Source of the DNA: CAKVLS01 sp045534265
GTDB lineage: Bacteria > Bacillota > Clostridia > Christensenellales > UBA1242
Assembly (NCBI GenBank): GCA_045534265.1
Contig: JAZSJH010000009.1
Location: 1-64,000 of the forward strand
Reading direction: 5' to 3'
DNA: 64,000 bases
Both the position numbers and the translations under genes were made by a program. The first letter of the stretch is position 1, and each line of letters begins with the position of its first letter. A model generated the notes under the pieces. The model was not told the DNA's origin and did no database searches. It saw only the letters and a list, made by a program, of their open reading frames with translations. This document shows, one piece after another, positions 16,325-24,803 of this stretch.

Positions 16325-17941
16325 ATGAAAGTATTTAAGACAATAATGCTATATCTACTTTTGCTTATAGGGCTAGGTATTGCAGCAGTGCTTATTTGTT
16401 GCGTGCTGATGATATGCTCACCTAAGACAGTAATATTTGGATACAAATATGTCTCATACAAAGGCGAAATGGAATTTACGATAGAAAGTAGCGAACTTAG
16501 CGGAATAAATGCTTTGTCTATTACTTCTAATCGTATGGACATAAATATTATTCCAAATAGCGAATCAAACAATATCGAAGTTGTTTATTCTCAAGGTATG
16601 TCAGGCTTTGTAAAAGAAGATGCTAGTGACCTTACCGTAAAACACATAAGAGATATAAACACTTTTGATAGCGGTGATAGCGAATACGCTCAAGACATTA
16701 ATTATACAACAATGAACATAATTGTTTCAGAACCAGATGGCTTGATGTTTCTATCTGACTCTAATATCAAAGTATATGTTCCAACAAACATTACTTTTAC
16801 AGTACTTAATGCAAGTACAAAAAATGGTAGAATTCAATATACTTCTACTGCAGAGTCAAAAGTAATCAAAGCAACTAACCTATACTTAGAAAGCCAAAGA
16901 AGTGGCGGAGATGCAATCTCAATCAAAAAACCAAATTCTAGCAGATACCACATTAAGACAAACTCAGGAACTTGTTATTTGTCTAATGATGGTGCAGAAA
17001 TTGGTGGAAACATAATCTTTGCTACATCTGGTGGTAAACTTGTTGCAAAAGATGGACCAATCAAAGGCGACCTTACAGTAAAATCTAGAGAAAGAGTAAG
17101 CGGAGCTAATATAGATATTACTAGACTATATGGCGACCTTAACTTTTATGCAAAGAGCGGAAATGTAAGCATAGAAACAATTTCTTGCGGTTCAAACAGC
17201 TCTTATCCAATCGTTGATATTCAATCAAAATATTGTGCATTCAAAGTAGACACTTTGGTTGGTACGATTACAACACAAGGTTTTGAAGGCGAAAACATTG
17301 ATAATATTGATATTTCTATCAATACACTTTCATACGTTGCAGCTTTAGCAAGACCAATCGATATTAATACAAAAGCTGGTAATGTTTATATCAAAACTCT
17401 AAAAGGTGGACAAGCAAACATTACAACAAGCACAGGCAATATCACTGTAGAAAACTCATTTGTTAATATGACACTTGAAACTTATGATGGCAAAATCAAT
17501 GTTAATTTTGATGACACAAACGCATCTATGCTTTCAAGACTAGATATTAATGTCTTGAAGAAAAGCGCTATAACCTTGAGAGGACTTAAAGGAACAATTA
17601 ATATCACTATGACAGAAGATGGTGACAGAACAATATCTTTAGGTTTCCATTCTAGCATACTAGATGGTAGCGCTACTTGCGAAATGGGTATCTTTGCTAG
17701 CGGCAACAATGTAGTTCTTGAAGATATCTCTTCTGCAAACTTTGCTGTATATACAGATGGTGCAATCAACAAAGACGTAATCATCTCTGCAGAGATTCAA
17801 CCAGGCGACTTTGATTATGATAATGTTCATAGTATGGACAATCAATATAGATTTAACTATTCTTCAAACCCATATAGATATTCAAAAATTTTCGTTCACA
17901 ATAACGAATACGGTACAGTAACAGTTAACTCTTTGGGTTAA
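16325..17941 (+). CDS. Membrane-anchored DUF4097-like beta-strand-repeat protein
   Basis: 538 residues. An N-terminal membrane segment (about 6-31) is followed by an extracytoplasmic part rich in short beta strands with recurrent x-I-x-[TV]-x-[ST]-x-x-G patterns. Examples are INTKAGNVYIKTLKG, ITTSTGNITVENS and LETYDGKINVNF. These resemble the DUF4097 (putative adhesin) repeat, which folds as a beta-helix. No catalytic motif is visible. AAAGGAG precedes the ATG. It is a single-gene unit with a perfect promoter, a palindromic operator candidate and a terminator, so expression is probably switched by a dedicated repressor. In Bacillota such proteins are often linked to envelope stress regulators; none is adjacent here. 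Fold is inferred from the repeat pattern. Confidence 0.75.
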   Translation: MKVFKTIMLYLLLLIGLGIAAVLICCVLMICSPKTVIFGYKYVSYKGEMEFTIESSELSGINALSITSNRMDINIIPNSESNNIEVVYSQGMSGFVKEDASDLTVKHIRDINTFDSGDSEYAQDINYTTMNIIVSEPDGLMFLSDSNIKVYVPTNITFTVLNASTKNGRIQYTSTAESKVIKATNLYLESQRSGGDAISIKKPNSSRYHIKTNSGTCYLSNDGAEIGGNIIFATSGGKLVAKDGPIKGDLTVKSRERVSGANIDITRLYGDLNFYAKSGNVSIETISCGSNSSYPIVDIQSKYCAFKVDTLVGTITTQGFEGENIDNIDISINTLSYVAALARPIDINTKAGNVYIKTLKGGQANITTSTGNITVENSFVNMTLETYDGKINVNFDDTNASMLSRLDINVLKKSAITLRGLKGTINITMTEDGDRTISLGFHSSILDGSATCEMGIFASGNNVVLEDISSANFAVYTDGAINKDVIISAEIQPGDFDYDNVHSMDNQYRFNYSSNPYRYSKIFVHNNEYGTVTVNSLG

Positions 17942-17952
17942 GATAAAAAGCA

Positions 17953-17985
17953 AAAAGACCTAGATTTTTCTAGGTCTTTTTATTT
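17953..17985 (+). terminator. Rho-independent terminator
   Basis: 12-bp stem AAAAGACCTAGA / TCTAGGTCTTTT with a TTTT loop, followed by a T run. Confidence 0.9.
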
Positions 17986-18003
17986 TTCTATGTGGTTTGT
18001 AGT

Positions 18004-18074
18004 TGTAAGAGATATTTTGTCTTACATTAATATAGGGTAGATGGTGGCTTTTGTGGGCAGTTTTAACACAAAAG
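18004..18074. other. Two small inverted repeats in the convergent intergenic region
   Basis: TGTAAGA (18004-18010) pairs with TCTTACA (18020-18026), and CTTTTGTG (18048-18055) pairs with CACAAAAG (18067-18074). They lie between the terminator of the DUF4097-like gene and the leuS terminator. No promoter or ORF is attached. Function is unknown; this could be decayed sequence or a small structured RNA. Confidence 0.35.
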
Positions 18075-18107
18075 TTTTGTAGGCTTATTTTTGCTCGTTA
18101 ATACGAA

Positions 18108-18136
18108 TAAAAAAAAGAGCAGCAAGTTTTGCTGCG
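18108..18136 (-). terminator. Rho-independent terminator after leuS
   Basis: GCAGCAA / TTGCTGC stem (18119-18125 with 18129-18135), followed on the minus strand by a run of nine T (A run 18108-18116 on plus). Confidence 0.85.
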
Positions 18137-18144
18137 TCTTTTTA

Positions 18145-20553
18145 TTATTTAACTATGATGTTAACGATTTTGTTTGGAACAAATATGATATTAACAATAT
18201 TCATACCATTTATAGCATTAGCTACTTTTTCATCAGCTTTTACCATTTCGATAACGGTGTCTTTATCTGTGTTTTCAGCAATTTCGATAACATTTCTTAC
18301 TTTGCCGTTAACTTGGATTGGCATTTTTACTTTTTTAACGCCAGTTGACTTAACTTGTTTTGGCCAAGATGTTTCACAAAGCATTGTTTTGTTTCCTACG
18401 ATTTCGTTCATTTCTTCACTAAAGTGTGGAGCAAATGGATATAGTAATGTAACAAGAGTTGTAAATTCATCATGGCTGATAAATTTGTCGTTGTAGATTT
18501 TGTTTACAAAAGTCATAAGAGAAGCTATTGCAGTGTTATATTTTAGGTTGTCAATATCTTCTGTTACTTTTGAAATAATTGTATTAATATCATCAACGTG
18601 TTCTGGGTGGATACCTTTGTAATCATCTATAAAGTCTACCATTCTTTCGATTCTTTCCAAGAATCTCTTGCAACCGCTGATGTTTTTGTTTGACCAAGGA
18701 GCAGCAGCTTCGTAGTCGCTCATAAATAGAATATATAGTCTAAGTACGTCTGCACCATATTCTTCTACGGTTTCGATAGGGTCTACAGATGTTCCTGCAG
18801 ATTTGCTCATCTTTTCGCCGTTTTCAGCCAAGATAAGACCTTGAGCTGTTCTTTTCTTAAATGGTTCTTTGTGTGGAATTACGCCGATATCGTAAAGGAA
18901 CATATTCCAGAATCTAGCATAGATTAGGTGTCTAGTTACGTGTTCCATACCGCCGTTGTACCAGTCAATGTTGCCCCAATACTCAAGCTTTTTAGGATCA
19001 GCCAAAGCTTCTGTATTTTTTGGATCAATATATCTTAGGTAGTACCAGCTAGAACCTGCCCATTGTGGCATTGTGTCTGTTTCTCTTCTTGCTTTTCCAC
19101 CGCAAACAGGGCAAGTGCAATTTACCCATTCATCAATTTGGGCAAGTGGTGATTCGCCATTTTGAGATGGTTTGAAGTTTTTAACTTCAGGAAGTTTTAC
19201 AGGAAGTTGATCTTCTGGTACAGGAACTGTTCCGCATTTGTCGCAGTAGATGATAGGGAATGGTTCGCCCCAATATCTTTGACGGTTAAATGCCCAGTCT
19301 TTCATTTGATAGTTTGTTTGAGCCTTTCCAAAACCTTTTTCGGTAATGTAAGAAATCATTTTTGCTTTTGCATCTTTTACTGAAAGTCCGTTTAGGAAAT
19401 CTGAGTTGATAAGTTTTCCTGTAGCGATATCAGTGAAAGCTTCTTTTTCGATATCTCCACCTTCGATAACAGGTATGATATCGATACCGAATTTCTTAGC
19501 AAATTCCCAGTCACGAGTATCGTGTGCAGGAACAGCCATAATAGCGCCAGTACCGTAACCCATCATTACATAGTCAGAAATAAAGATAGGTACTTGTTTT
19601 CCAGTGATAGGGTGGATAGCATACAATCCTTCTAGCATAACGCCAGTTTTGTCTTTGTTAAGTTGAATTCTGTCAAACTCACTCTTTCTCTTTGCTTGTT
19701 CTTGATAATCTGTAACAGCAGAGTAGTTTGTGATGCTGTCTTTGTATTTTTCTAGCATTGGGTGCTCTGGAGCTACAACCATAAATGTAACGCCAAACAA
19801 TGTGTCAGCTCTTGTTGTATAAATCTCAAAGCTGTCTTGTTTGCCATCTTTTGTTGCAAGGCCAAATGTGATTTGAGCGCCTGTTGATTTGCCTATCCAG
19901 TTGCGTTGTTCTTCTTTGATTCTTTGTGGACAATCGATATCATCAAGACCTTCAAGAAGTCTTTCAGCATATTCTCTTATCTTCAAAAACCAAACGTCTT
20001 TTTCCTTTTGAACAACTTCTGTATTACATCTGTCACAAACTCCGCCTTGGCTTTCTTCGTTAGAAAGTACGCAAGCGCATTTTGGACAATAGTTTACCAT
20101 TGATTTGCTTTTGTATGCAAGACCCTTTTTGAATAGTTGCAAGAATATCCATTGAGTCCATTTGTAGTAGTTTTCGTCTGTTGTATCGATAACTCTGTCC
20201 CAGTCAAAAGAAAAGCCCATTCTCTTTAGTTGCATTGTCATATTGGCGATATTGTCGTCAGTTGCTTTTCTTGGTGGAATATTGTATTTGATCGCATAGT
20301 TTTCTGTAGGAAGACCAAAAGCATCAAACCCGATAGGGAATAATACGTTATATCCTTCTAGTCTTTTCTTACGGCTAACTACTTCTAGTGCAGAATATGC
20401 CTTTACGTGGCCTAGGTGCAAACCTACTGCTGATGGATAAGGAAACTCAATCAAATTATAAAAAGGTTTCTTATCACTAAAATCTTCGGCTTTGAATACT
20501 TGTTTTTTATCCCAAATATCTTGCCATTTCTTTTCTATTTTCTTAAAATCCAT
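18145..20553 (-). CDS. leuS: Leucyl-tRNA synthetase
   Basis: 802 residues, the bacterial class Ia size. Charges tRNA-Leu. The HIGH box appears as GLHLGHVK (about 44-51) and KMSKS as EKMSKSAG (about 573-580). The zinc site CPKC/CDRC is near residues 154-178, with another Cys-rich site (CDKCG and CPVCGG) in the middle. The CP1 editing domain has the TTRADTLFGVTF motif and the GTGAIMAVPAHDTRDWEFA signature. The C-terminal anticodon-binding helices and the small ubiquitin-like end domain are present. The gene stands alone with its own promoter. Its leader lacks a T-box (no TGGNACCGCG-type sequence) but contains a short ORF and a hairpin touching the ribosome-binding site; AGGAG is 10 nt before the ATG. 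Confidence 0.97.
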   Translation of the reverse strand: MDFKKIEKKWQDIWDKKQVFKAEDFSDKKPFYNLIEFPYPSAVGLHLGHVKAYSALEVVSRKKRLEGYNVLFPIGFDAFGLPTENYAIKYNIPPRKATDDNIANMTMQLKRMGFSFDWDRVIDTTDENYYKWTQWIFLQLFKKGLAYKSKSMVNYCPKCACVLSNEESQGGVCDRCNTEVVQKEKDVWFLKIREYAERLLEGLDDIDCPQRIKEEQRNWIGKSTGAQITFGLATKDGKQDSFEIYTTRADTLFGVTFMVVAPEHPMLEKYKDSITNYSAVTDYQEQAKRKSEFDRIQLNKDKTGVMLEGLYAIHPITGKQVPIFISDYVMMGYGTGAIMAVPAHDTRDWEFAKKFGIDIIPVIEGGDIEKEAFTDIATGKLINSDFLNGLSVKDAKAKMISYITEKGFGKAQTNYQMKDWAFNRQRYWGEPFPIIYCDKCGTVPVPEDQLPVKLPEVKNFKPSQNGESPLAQIDEWVNCTCPVCGGKARRETDTMPQWAGSSWYYLRYIDPKNTEALADPKKLEYWGNIDWYNGGMEHVTRHLIYARFWNMFLYDIGVIPHKEPFKKRTAQGLILAENGEKMSKSAGTSVDPIETVEEYGADVLRLYILFMSDYEAAAPWSNKNISGCKRFLERIERMVDFIDDYKGIHPEHVDDINTIISKVTEDIDNLKYNTAIASLMTFVNKIYNDKFISHDEFTTLVTLLYPFAPHFSEEMNEIVGNKTMLCETSWPKQVKSTGVKKVKMPIQVNGKVRNVIEIAENTDKDTVIEMVKADEKVANAINGMNIVNIIFVPNKIVNIIVK

Positions 20554-20566
20554 TTTTCTCTTTCTC

Positions 20567-20611
20567 CTAAAATTTGTTTTATTTTTGTTTTTTTATTCAA
20601 TCAAATTTTAG
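20567..20611 (-). promoter_or_regulatory. leuS leader hairpin overlapping the leader stop codon and the leuS ribosome-binding site
   Basis: On the minus strand CTAAAATTTG (20611-20602) and CAAATTTTAG (20576-20567) form a perfect 10-bp inverted repeat with a 25-nt loop. The first arm contains the TAA stop of the leader ORF. The second arm ends in the first two bases of the leuS AGGAG (20568-20564). The stem is A/T-rich, so stability is modest. No T run follows, which points to translational rather than transcriptional control. Confidence 0.5.
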
Positions 20612-20643
20612 CGACAGAGTAAATGTATCACTTGGTTTCTCAT
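20608..20643 (-). CDS. Candidate leuS leader peptide (11 residues, Leu-Leu)
   Basis: An ATG at 20643 opens an 11-codon frame encoding MRNQVIHLLCR, ending in TAA at 20610-20608. It has its own AGGAG (20656-20652) 8 nt upstream and begins about 16 nt after the predicted transcription start. Codons 8-9 are consecutive leucines, TTA and CTC. CTC, and CGC at codon 11, are codons one expects to be rare in such AT-rich DNA. The stop codon lies in the left arm of the hairpin that reaches the leuS ribosome-binding site. A ribosome stalled at Leu codons would cover that arm and could expose the leuS start. The reading frame is visible; the control mechanism is inference. Confidence 0.55.
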   Translation of the reverse strand: MRNQVIHLLCR

Positions 20644-20665
20644 TTCAAAATCTCCTAATGTTGTT

Positions 20666-20694
20666 ATAATACACCTTTAATCTCATCTTGTCAA
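20666..20694 (-). promoter_or_regulatory. SigA-type promoter for leuS and its leader
   Basis: TTGACA (20694-20689), 17-nt spacer, TATTAT (20671-20666) on the minus strand. Predicted start is near 20659, just before the leader ORF's AGGAG. Confidence 0.78.
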
Positions 20695-20801
20695 CTTTGG
20701 GGCGAATTAAATATATATATTTATATATAATATATTACTATACATCTTATTATAATGGCGCTTTGCCCTCAAAAAGGCGGAAATTTTTGCCCAATATATA
20801 T

Positions 20802-20831
20802 TTGCTAGCAAAAATAAAAAGATGTTATACT
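20802..20831 (+). promoter_or_regulatory. Putative promoter immediately abutting an SD-less start codon
   Basis: TTGCTA (20802-20807), 18-nt spacer, TATACT (20826-20831). Only 10 nt separate the -10 from the ATG at 20842, so the transcript would begin about 4 nt before the start codon. Confidence 0.5.
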
Positions 20832-20841
20832 AAATATTGTT

Positions 20842-21747
20842 ATGAAGTATGATGTAAGTAAAGATTTTGGAATATTTAGAAATTTTCATTCAACGCTAAA
20901 CCCACTTGTTTTGCGTCTTGCTAAATTTTGTTTGACTATTTGCCCTAAGGGCATGAAGTCTTCTAAAGATTTGGTTATAGAAAAAACAAAAATTTTGGTA
21001 AGAGACGGCTCTAGTATAAAAACATATATAATAAAGCCCCGTGATAATGCCGAGGCTATGCCGGTTATATTTTACTTTCATGGCGGAGCATTTGCTTATA
21101 AGGCGGCTCCATATCATTATAAGCAAGCAAAAGAGTATGCAAGACAAACAGGCGCTATGGTTATCTTTGTTGATTATAGATTGTCTTATTGTAGCCCGTT
21201 TGACTATCCGCTTAATGACTGCTTTGATGTGTATAAACACTTTGTAGAAAATAGCAAAAAGTATAATATTGATAAAACAAAAATATGCGTGGCGGGCGAT
21301 TCTGCAGGCGGGTATTTGTCTTTGATGACAATACTTAGGGCAAAAAGAGAAAATATTGTACTTCCGTCTAGTCAAATGCTTATATATCCTGTTGTCGATA
21401 GTAGATGTGATACAAAGTCAATGACAGAGTTTTATGATACGCCTTTTTGGAATAGCAAACTAAACAGAAAAATGTGGCAAATATACCAAAAGGGCGGAGT
21501 TGCCCAGAATATCCTTGACGAAGAAGATTTGTCTTTTATTCCTGCAACATACATAGAGACTGCAGAGTTTGATTGTTTGAAAGATGAAGGAATAAATTTA
21601 TTTGAAAGATTAAATGCTTATAATAAAGAAAATATTATAAATAACACAAAAAAGACAATGCATGGCTATGATATTTTTGCAAAGAGCGAAATAACAAAAG
21701 CTTCACTAAAACAAAGAATTGACTTTTTGAATAAACATCTTAAATAG
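20842..21747 (+). CDS. Alpha/beta hydrolase, hormone-sensitive-lipase-like esterase
   Basis: 301 residues. The HSL-family oxyanion motif HGGAF is at 80-84 (FYFHGGAF) and the nucleophile elbow GDSAGG contains Ser154. The remaining triad is probably the Asp in EFDCLKDEG (about 245) and the His in MHGYDIF (about 274). It should be a carboxylesterase acting on small acyl esters; the substrate is unknown. No signal peptide is visible. The ATG at 20842 has no Shine-Dalgarno sequence and follows a -10 box by 10 nt, suggesting a leaderless mRNA. A later ATG (codon 38) has only a weak upstream match and would remove the N-terminal cap region. It is followed 74 nt later by the ROK kinase, which has its own promoter. 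Confidence 0.9.
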   Translation: MKYDVSKDFGIFRNFHSTLNPLVLRLAKFCLTICPKGMKSSKDLVIEKTKILVRDGSSIKTYIIKPRDNAEAMPVIFYFHGGAFAYKAAPYHYKQAKEYARQTGAMVIFVDYRLSYCSPFDYPLNDCFDVYKHFVENSKKYNIDKTKICVAGDSAGGYLSLMTILRAKRENIVLPSSQMLIYPVVDSRCDTKSMTEFYDTPFWNSKLNRKMWQIYQKGGVAQNILDEEDLSFIPATYIETAEFDCLKDEGINLFERLNAYNKENIINNTKKTMHGYDIFAKSEITKASLKQRIDFLNKHLK

Positions 21748-21774
21748 TTGTTTGTAAATAATATTTAATTTGCT

Positions 21775-21802
21775 TTGATTTTGGGGCTCTTGCAATTATA
21801 AT
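21775..21802 (+). promoter_or_regulatory. SigA-type promoter
   Basis: TTGATT (21775-21780), 16-nt spacer, TATAAT (21797-21802), ahead of the ROK kinase gene. Confidence 0.65.
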
Positions 21803-21821
21803 AAATATAGAGGGAAATAAT

Positions 21822-22700
21822 ATGTATAGTGTAGGTATTGACATTGGTGGAACATATATCAAATGCGGTCTTGTAAAAGCAGGCAAGCTTGTGATAAAAG
21901 ATAAAGTTGCTACACCAAAAGAAAATAATGAAAAGCTAATAATTAACACAATATCAACTTTGGTTGATGGGCTTTTGGAAAAGATTAAGGCAACTAAAGA
22001 AGATATAGAAAATATCGGCATTGGTATGGCTGGCAGTTGTGATAAGGGTGTATGCCTTTTTATGCCAAATACTGAGTGGAGAAATATTCGCCTTGCAAAA
22101 TGTCTTCAAAAAACATATAAAGTTAATGCAACTGTTGTTAATGATCTAAAAGGCGCAACTTTAGGCGAATTAAATTTTGGCATAGGCAAAAAGTGTAAAG
22201 ATTTTGTCTTTGTTGGGCTTGGTACAGGACTTAATATTGGTGTTGTAAAAAATGGACAATATATAGTTGATGGTATAGAGTTTGGACATATAATTGTAGA
22301 TAGGCAAGGTCTTGATTGCGGTTGTGGTAAAAAGGGCTGCCTTGAGAGTATAGTATCTACAAAGGCTTTTTTGGGTTATGCCTACAAATATTTCAAAGAT
22401 GCCCCACAAAATATAAAACAGTTATTTGAAATGGCGAAGTCTTATAAATCTGCAGAAAAAGCAATATACGACTATATCGAAGCTCTAAATATTGGGCTTA
22501 TGAATATTTGTAATAGTTATAGACCAGAAATTATTGTTTTGGGCGGCGGAATTGGTGAAGGTCTAAAAGATTATATTGATGATATAAACAAAAAACTTGA
22601 AGATTCAAAATATGGCTACCCAACAGCAAAGAAAACAAAAGTTGTTATTTCAAAAGTAGGAAATGACTGCGGAGTGCTTGGTGTAAGTACGCTAAGATAA
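21822..22700 (+). CDS. ROK family sugar kinase (glucokinase-like)
   Basis: 292 residues. Phosphorylates a hexose or N-acetylhexosamine at the expense of ATP. The N-terminal phosphate-binding strand IDIGGTYIKCGLV (6-18) is clear, the catalytic Asp108 lies in VVNDLKGATLGE, and GLGTGLNIG is the second phosphate loop. The zinc motif GHIIVDRQGLDCGCGKKGCLE (His156, Cys166, 168, 173) is complete. No N-terminal helix-turn-helix is present, so this is a kinase rather than a ROK repressor. Glucose is the most likely substrate but cannot be fixed from sequence. GAGGGA ribosome-binding site; its terminator is shared with the convergent lysC. Confidence 0.93.
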   Translation: MYSVGIDIGGTYIKCGLVKAGKLVIKDKVATPKENNEKLIINTISTLVDGLLEKIKATKEDIENIGIGMAGSCDKGVCLFMPNTEWRNIRLAKCLQKTYKVNATVVNDLKGATLGELNFGIGKKCKDFVFVGLGTGLNIGVVKNGQYIVDGIEFGHIIVDRQGLDCGCGKKGCLESIVSTKAFLGYAYKYFKDAPQNIKQLFEMAKSYKSAEKAIYDYIEALNIGLMNICNSYRPEIIVLGGGIGEGLKDYIDDINKKLEDSKYGYPTAKKTKVVISKVGNDCGVLGVSTLR

Positions 22701-22721
22701 TTAAAAAATAAAAGTTTATAA

Positions 22722-22750
22722 AAAAAAGAGTAGCGGGGCTACTCTTTTTT
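22722..22750. terminator. Bidirectional terminator between ROK kinase and lysC
   Basis: AAAAAAGAGTAGC (22722-22734), GGG loop, GCTACTCTTTTTT (22738-22750). T runs are present on both strands. The lysC stop codon (22739-22741) lies inside the stem. Confidence 0.88.
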
Positions 22751-23821
22751 GGTTATTGATAAATAATGGTTGTTGCCCAGATAAAAAGCGTTTTTAACAG
22801 GCTTTTGCGAAATAATTGCTGAAACTATAACGCTATAAAAAACACAATTATTTATCTTATTGGCGTTTTCTTTTTGCAGCAGGTAGAAAAATTTGTCTTG
22901 ATAGAAAAATCTAAAATAAACATAGATTTTTTTGTCTAAAAAAGTGTTATAAATATCCTTGTTTGTTTGGGCTATAACAAACTCTTTTTGAGCGCAAGCG
23001 CTTATTCGGGTTTGGGTGTTTGAGAGCGTTGTAGGGCGTTTTTCGGGCTCAAAAGTGCTTTTTATATAGGTTTTTATGTTTGTGTTATCTAAAATGTCGC
23101 AACATTTGTGATGAAGAACAGAAAAACCAAAAAGCCCTAGAAATTTCATATCACTATATGATATTGATTTTAATTTTTTTGATTTGTTTGTTAGCGGAAA
23201 TTTATTGTATACACCATCAATATCTGTGTAGTTTGTGTAATCAGTATTTAGGGCTTTTGCTACAATTGCGCCTGTAATATCGCTGCCGCCACGTGAAAAG
23301 ATTTTTATTTTGTTTTTATAAGAGCCATAAAAACCGGGTACCACAACTTTTTTATATTTGTCTACAGTTTGTTTGATTAAGATATAAGTTTTGTCCAAAA
23401 GCTTGCCATTTTTATCAAACTTAATAATATTTTTGCTGTCGACAAATTTGTAGTTTAGGTGTTTTGCAAAAATTTTTGCCATCAAATATTCGCCACGTGA
23501 GATAAGGTAAGAGCTATCTTTTGTTTTTATAAAAGTGTTTTTTGTTTTGATTAGTTCTCTATTTATATCAATATTAACTTGCAAAGTTTTTGTTATATCA
23601 ATAAATCGATTTTGTATTGCTTGCAAAATCTCATCTATTTTATCAGGATTATTAACAATTTTTATCAAAAGGTCAGTAATCTTCTCGTCTTGAGCCGTCA
23701 TTTTGCCTGGGGCGGACAAAATAATAATAGGTAGACTATTTGCCTTAATAAAATTGGCGACATTTTGGGCTCTTGTGCCGCCCGCAAGAGAAGACCCGCC
23801 CCACTTACAAACATTATTCAT
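22739..23821 (-). CDS. lysC: Aspartokinase
   Basis: 360 residues, short for a bacterial aspartokinase (usually 400-450). Phosphorylates L-aspartate in the first step toward lysine/DAP, threonine and methionine. The catalytic domain is recognisable: KWGGSSLA at 6-13 (consensus KFGGTSV), SRGEYLMAKIFA, VPGFYG, and SRGGSDITGAIVAKALNTDYTNYTDIDGVY for the kinase active site. The C-terminal regulatory part (about 280-360) is reduced and does not show two clear ACT domains, so feedback control may be altered. The start overlaps the end of asd by 8 nt, implying a translationally coupled asd-lysC pair. Confidence 0.9.
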   Translation of the reverse strand: MNNVCKWGGSSLAGGTRAQNVANFIKANSLPIIILSAPGKMTAQDEKITDLLIKIVNNPDKIDEILQAIQNRFIDITKTLQVNIDINRELIKTKNTFIKTKDSSYLISRGEYLMAKIFAKHLNYKFVDSKNIIKFDKNGKLLDKTYILIKQTVDKYKKVVVPGFYGSYKNKIKIFSRGGSDITGAIVAKALNTDYTNYTDIDGVYNKFPLTNKSKKLKSISYSDMKFLGLFGFSVLHHKCCDILDNTNIKTYIKSTFEPEKRPTTLSNTQTRISACAQKEFVIAQTNKDIYNTFLDKKIYVYFRFFYQDKFFYLLQKENANKINNCVFYSVIVSAIISQKPVKNAFYLGNNHYLSITKKE

Positions 23822-24752
23822 TTATTAGTTCCTTTAATATTTCTATAGCGTTGGTTGCAGCTCCCCGGAGCAAATTATCCGAAACTATAAAAAAGCTAAA
23901 GCTATTTTTATCTGTGTAATCTTTTTTGATTCTGCCTATATGGACCTTGGTGTCGCCGCAAGTCTTGATTGGTTGGGGCAAATCTTCAAAAACAATTCTA
24001 TTGTCGTTTTTCAAAAGGCGGATTAACTTGGCTTTTGATAAAGGCTTTTCAAGAGTGATATTTACATATTTGCTATGGCAAAAACTAACAGGAACGCGTG
24101 ATACATTGGCGGTAATATTGAGTGTGGGCATATGCAATATTTTGCGACTTTCGTTTATTAGTTTATTTTCTTCTTCGCAATAGCCTTTGTTGTCGATAGC
24201 TCCTATTTGGGCGATTATATTGTCTTTGATGGAGTGGTCAAAGTGTTTTATGTCATTATTTAGATGTCTAAGTCCTTTTTGACCTGCGCCAGATACAGAC
24301 TGCATAGTGGTCACTACAATTTTCTTTAGTCCGTATTTTTTGAGCAAATCAAATAGTGGTAATACGCCTAGGGTAGAGCAATTCGGGTTTGCGATAATTT
24401 TTCTTGTTTTGTCAATATCTTGATTATTTATACCGAAAGCGACTAAGGGTATATTTTTGTGTTTTCTAAAGGCTGAAGAGTTGTCAATAACCACACAACC
24501 TATTTTGCAAAATTTCTTTGCCCAAGTTTTTGAGATGAGACTGCCTGCTGAAAAAATAGCGTATTTTGGGCGGGCGAGTTCAATATTTTCATCATTTAAG
24601 GTATATACTGTATATTTTTTGTCTTTGTACTCCATTATTTTGCCGTTAGAATTTTTGCTTGCAAAAAGCATTAGGTCATAAAAACCATTATCTATAAGCC
24701 CTTCAAAAATTTTTCTACCGACAAGACCGGTTGCACCAACTATAGCTATCAT
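23814..24752 (-). CDS. asd: Aspartate-semialdehyde dehydrogenase
   Basis: 312 residues. Reduces aspartyl phosphate to the semialdehyde using NADPH, the step after aspartokinase. The Rossmann glycine motif GATGLVG is at 6-12, the SAGSLISKTWA segment follows, and catalytic Cys125 sits in NPNCST. SVSGAGQKG and RVPVSFCHS follow; the latter is usually RVPVxxGHS, so Gly is replaced by Cys while the His is kept. AAGGAG precedes the ATG. It is transcribed with lysC, giving the shared trunk of lysine/DAP and threonine synthesis. No dapA or dapB is in the window. Confidence 0.94.
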   Translation of the reverse strand: MIAIVGATGLVGRKIFEGLIDNGFYDLMLFASKNSNGKIMEYKDKKYTVYTLNDENIELARPKYAIFSAGSLISKTWAKKFCKIGCVVIDNSSAFRKHKNIPLVAFGINNQDIDKTRKIIANPNCSTLGVLPLFDLLKKYGLKKIVVTTMQSVSGAGQKGLRHLNNDIKHFDHSIKDNIIAQIGAIDNKGYCEEENKLINESRKILHMPTLNITANVSRVPVSFCHSKYVNITLEKPLSKAKLIRLLKNDNRIVFEDLPQPIKTCGDTKVHIGRIKKDYTDKNSFSFFIVSDNLLRGAATNAIEILKELINE

Positions 24753-24803
24753 ATAAAAATCTCCTTAATATAAAAATATATTATGAAGCTTGAAAAAGTG
24801 TGA

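Noticed and set aside
20554..20660. T-box riboswitch before leuS
   Set aside because: The leader is only ~106 nt and has no TGGNACCGCG-type T-box sequence or specifier stem.
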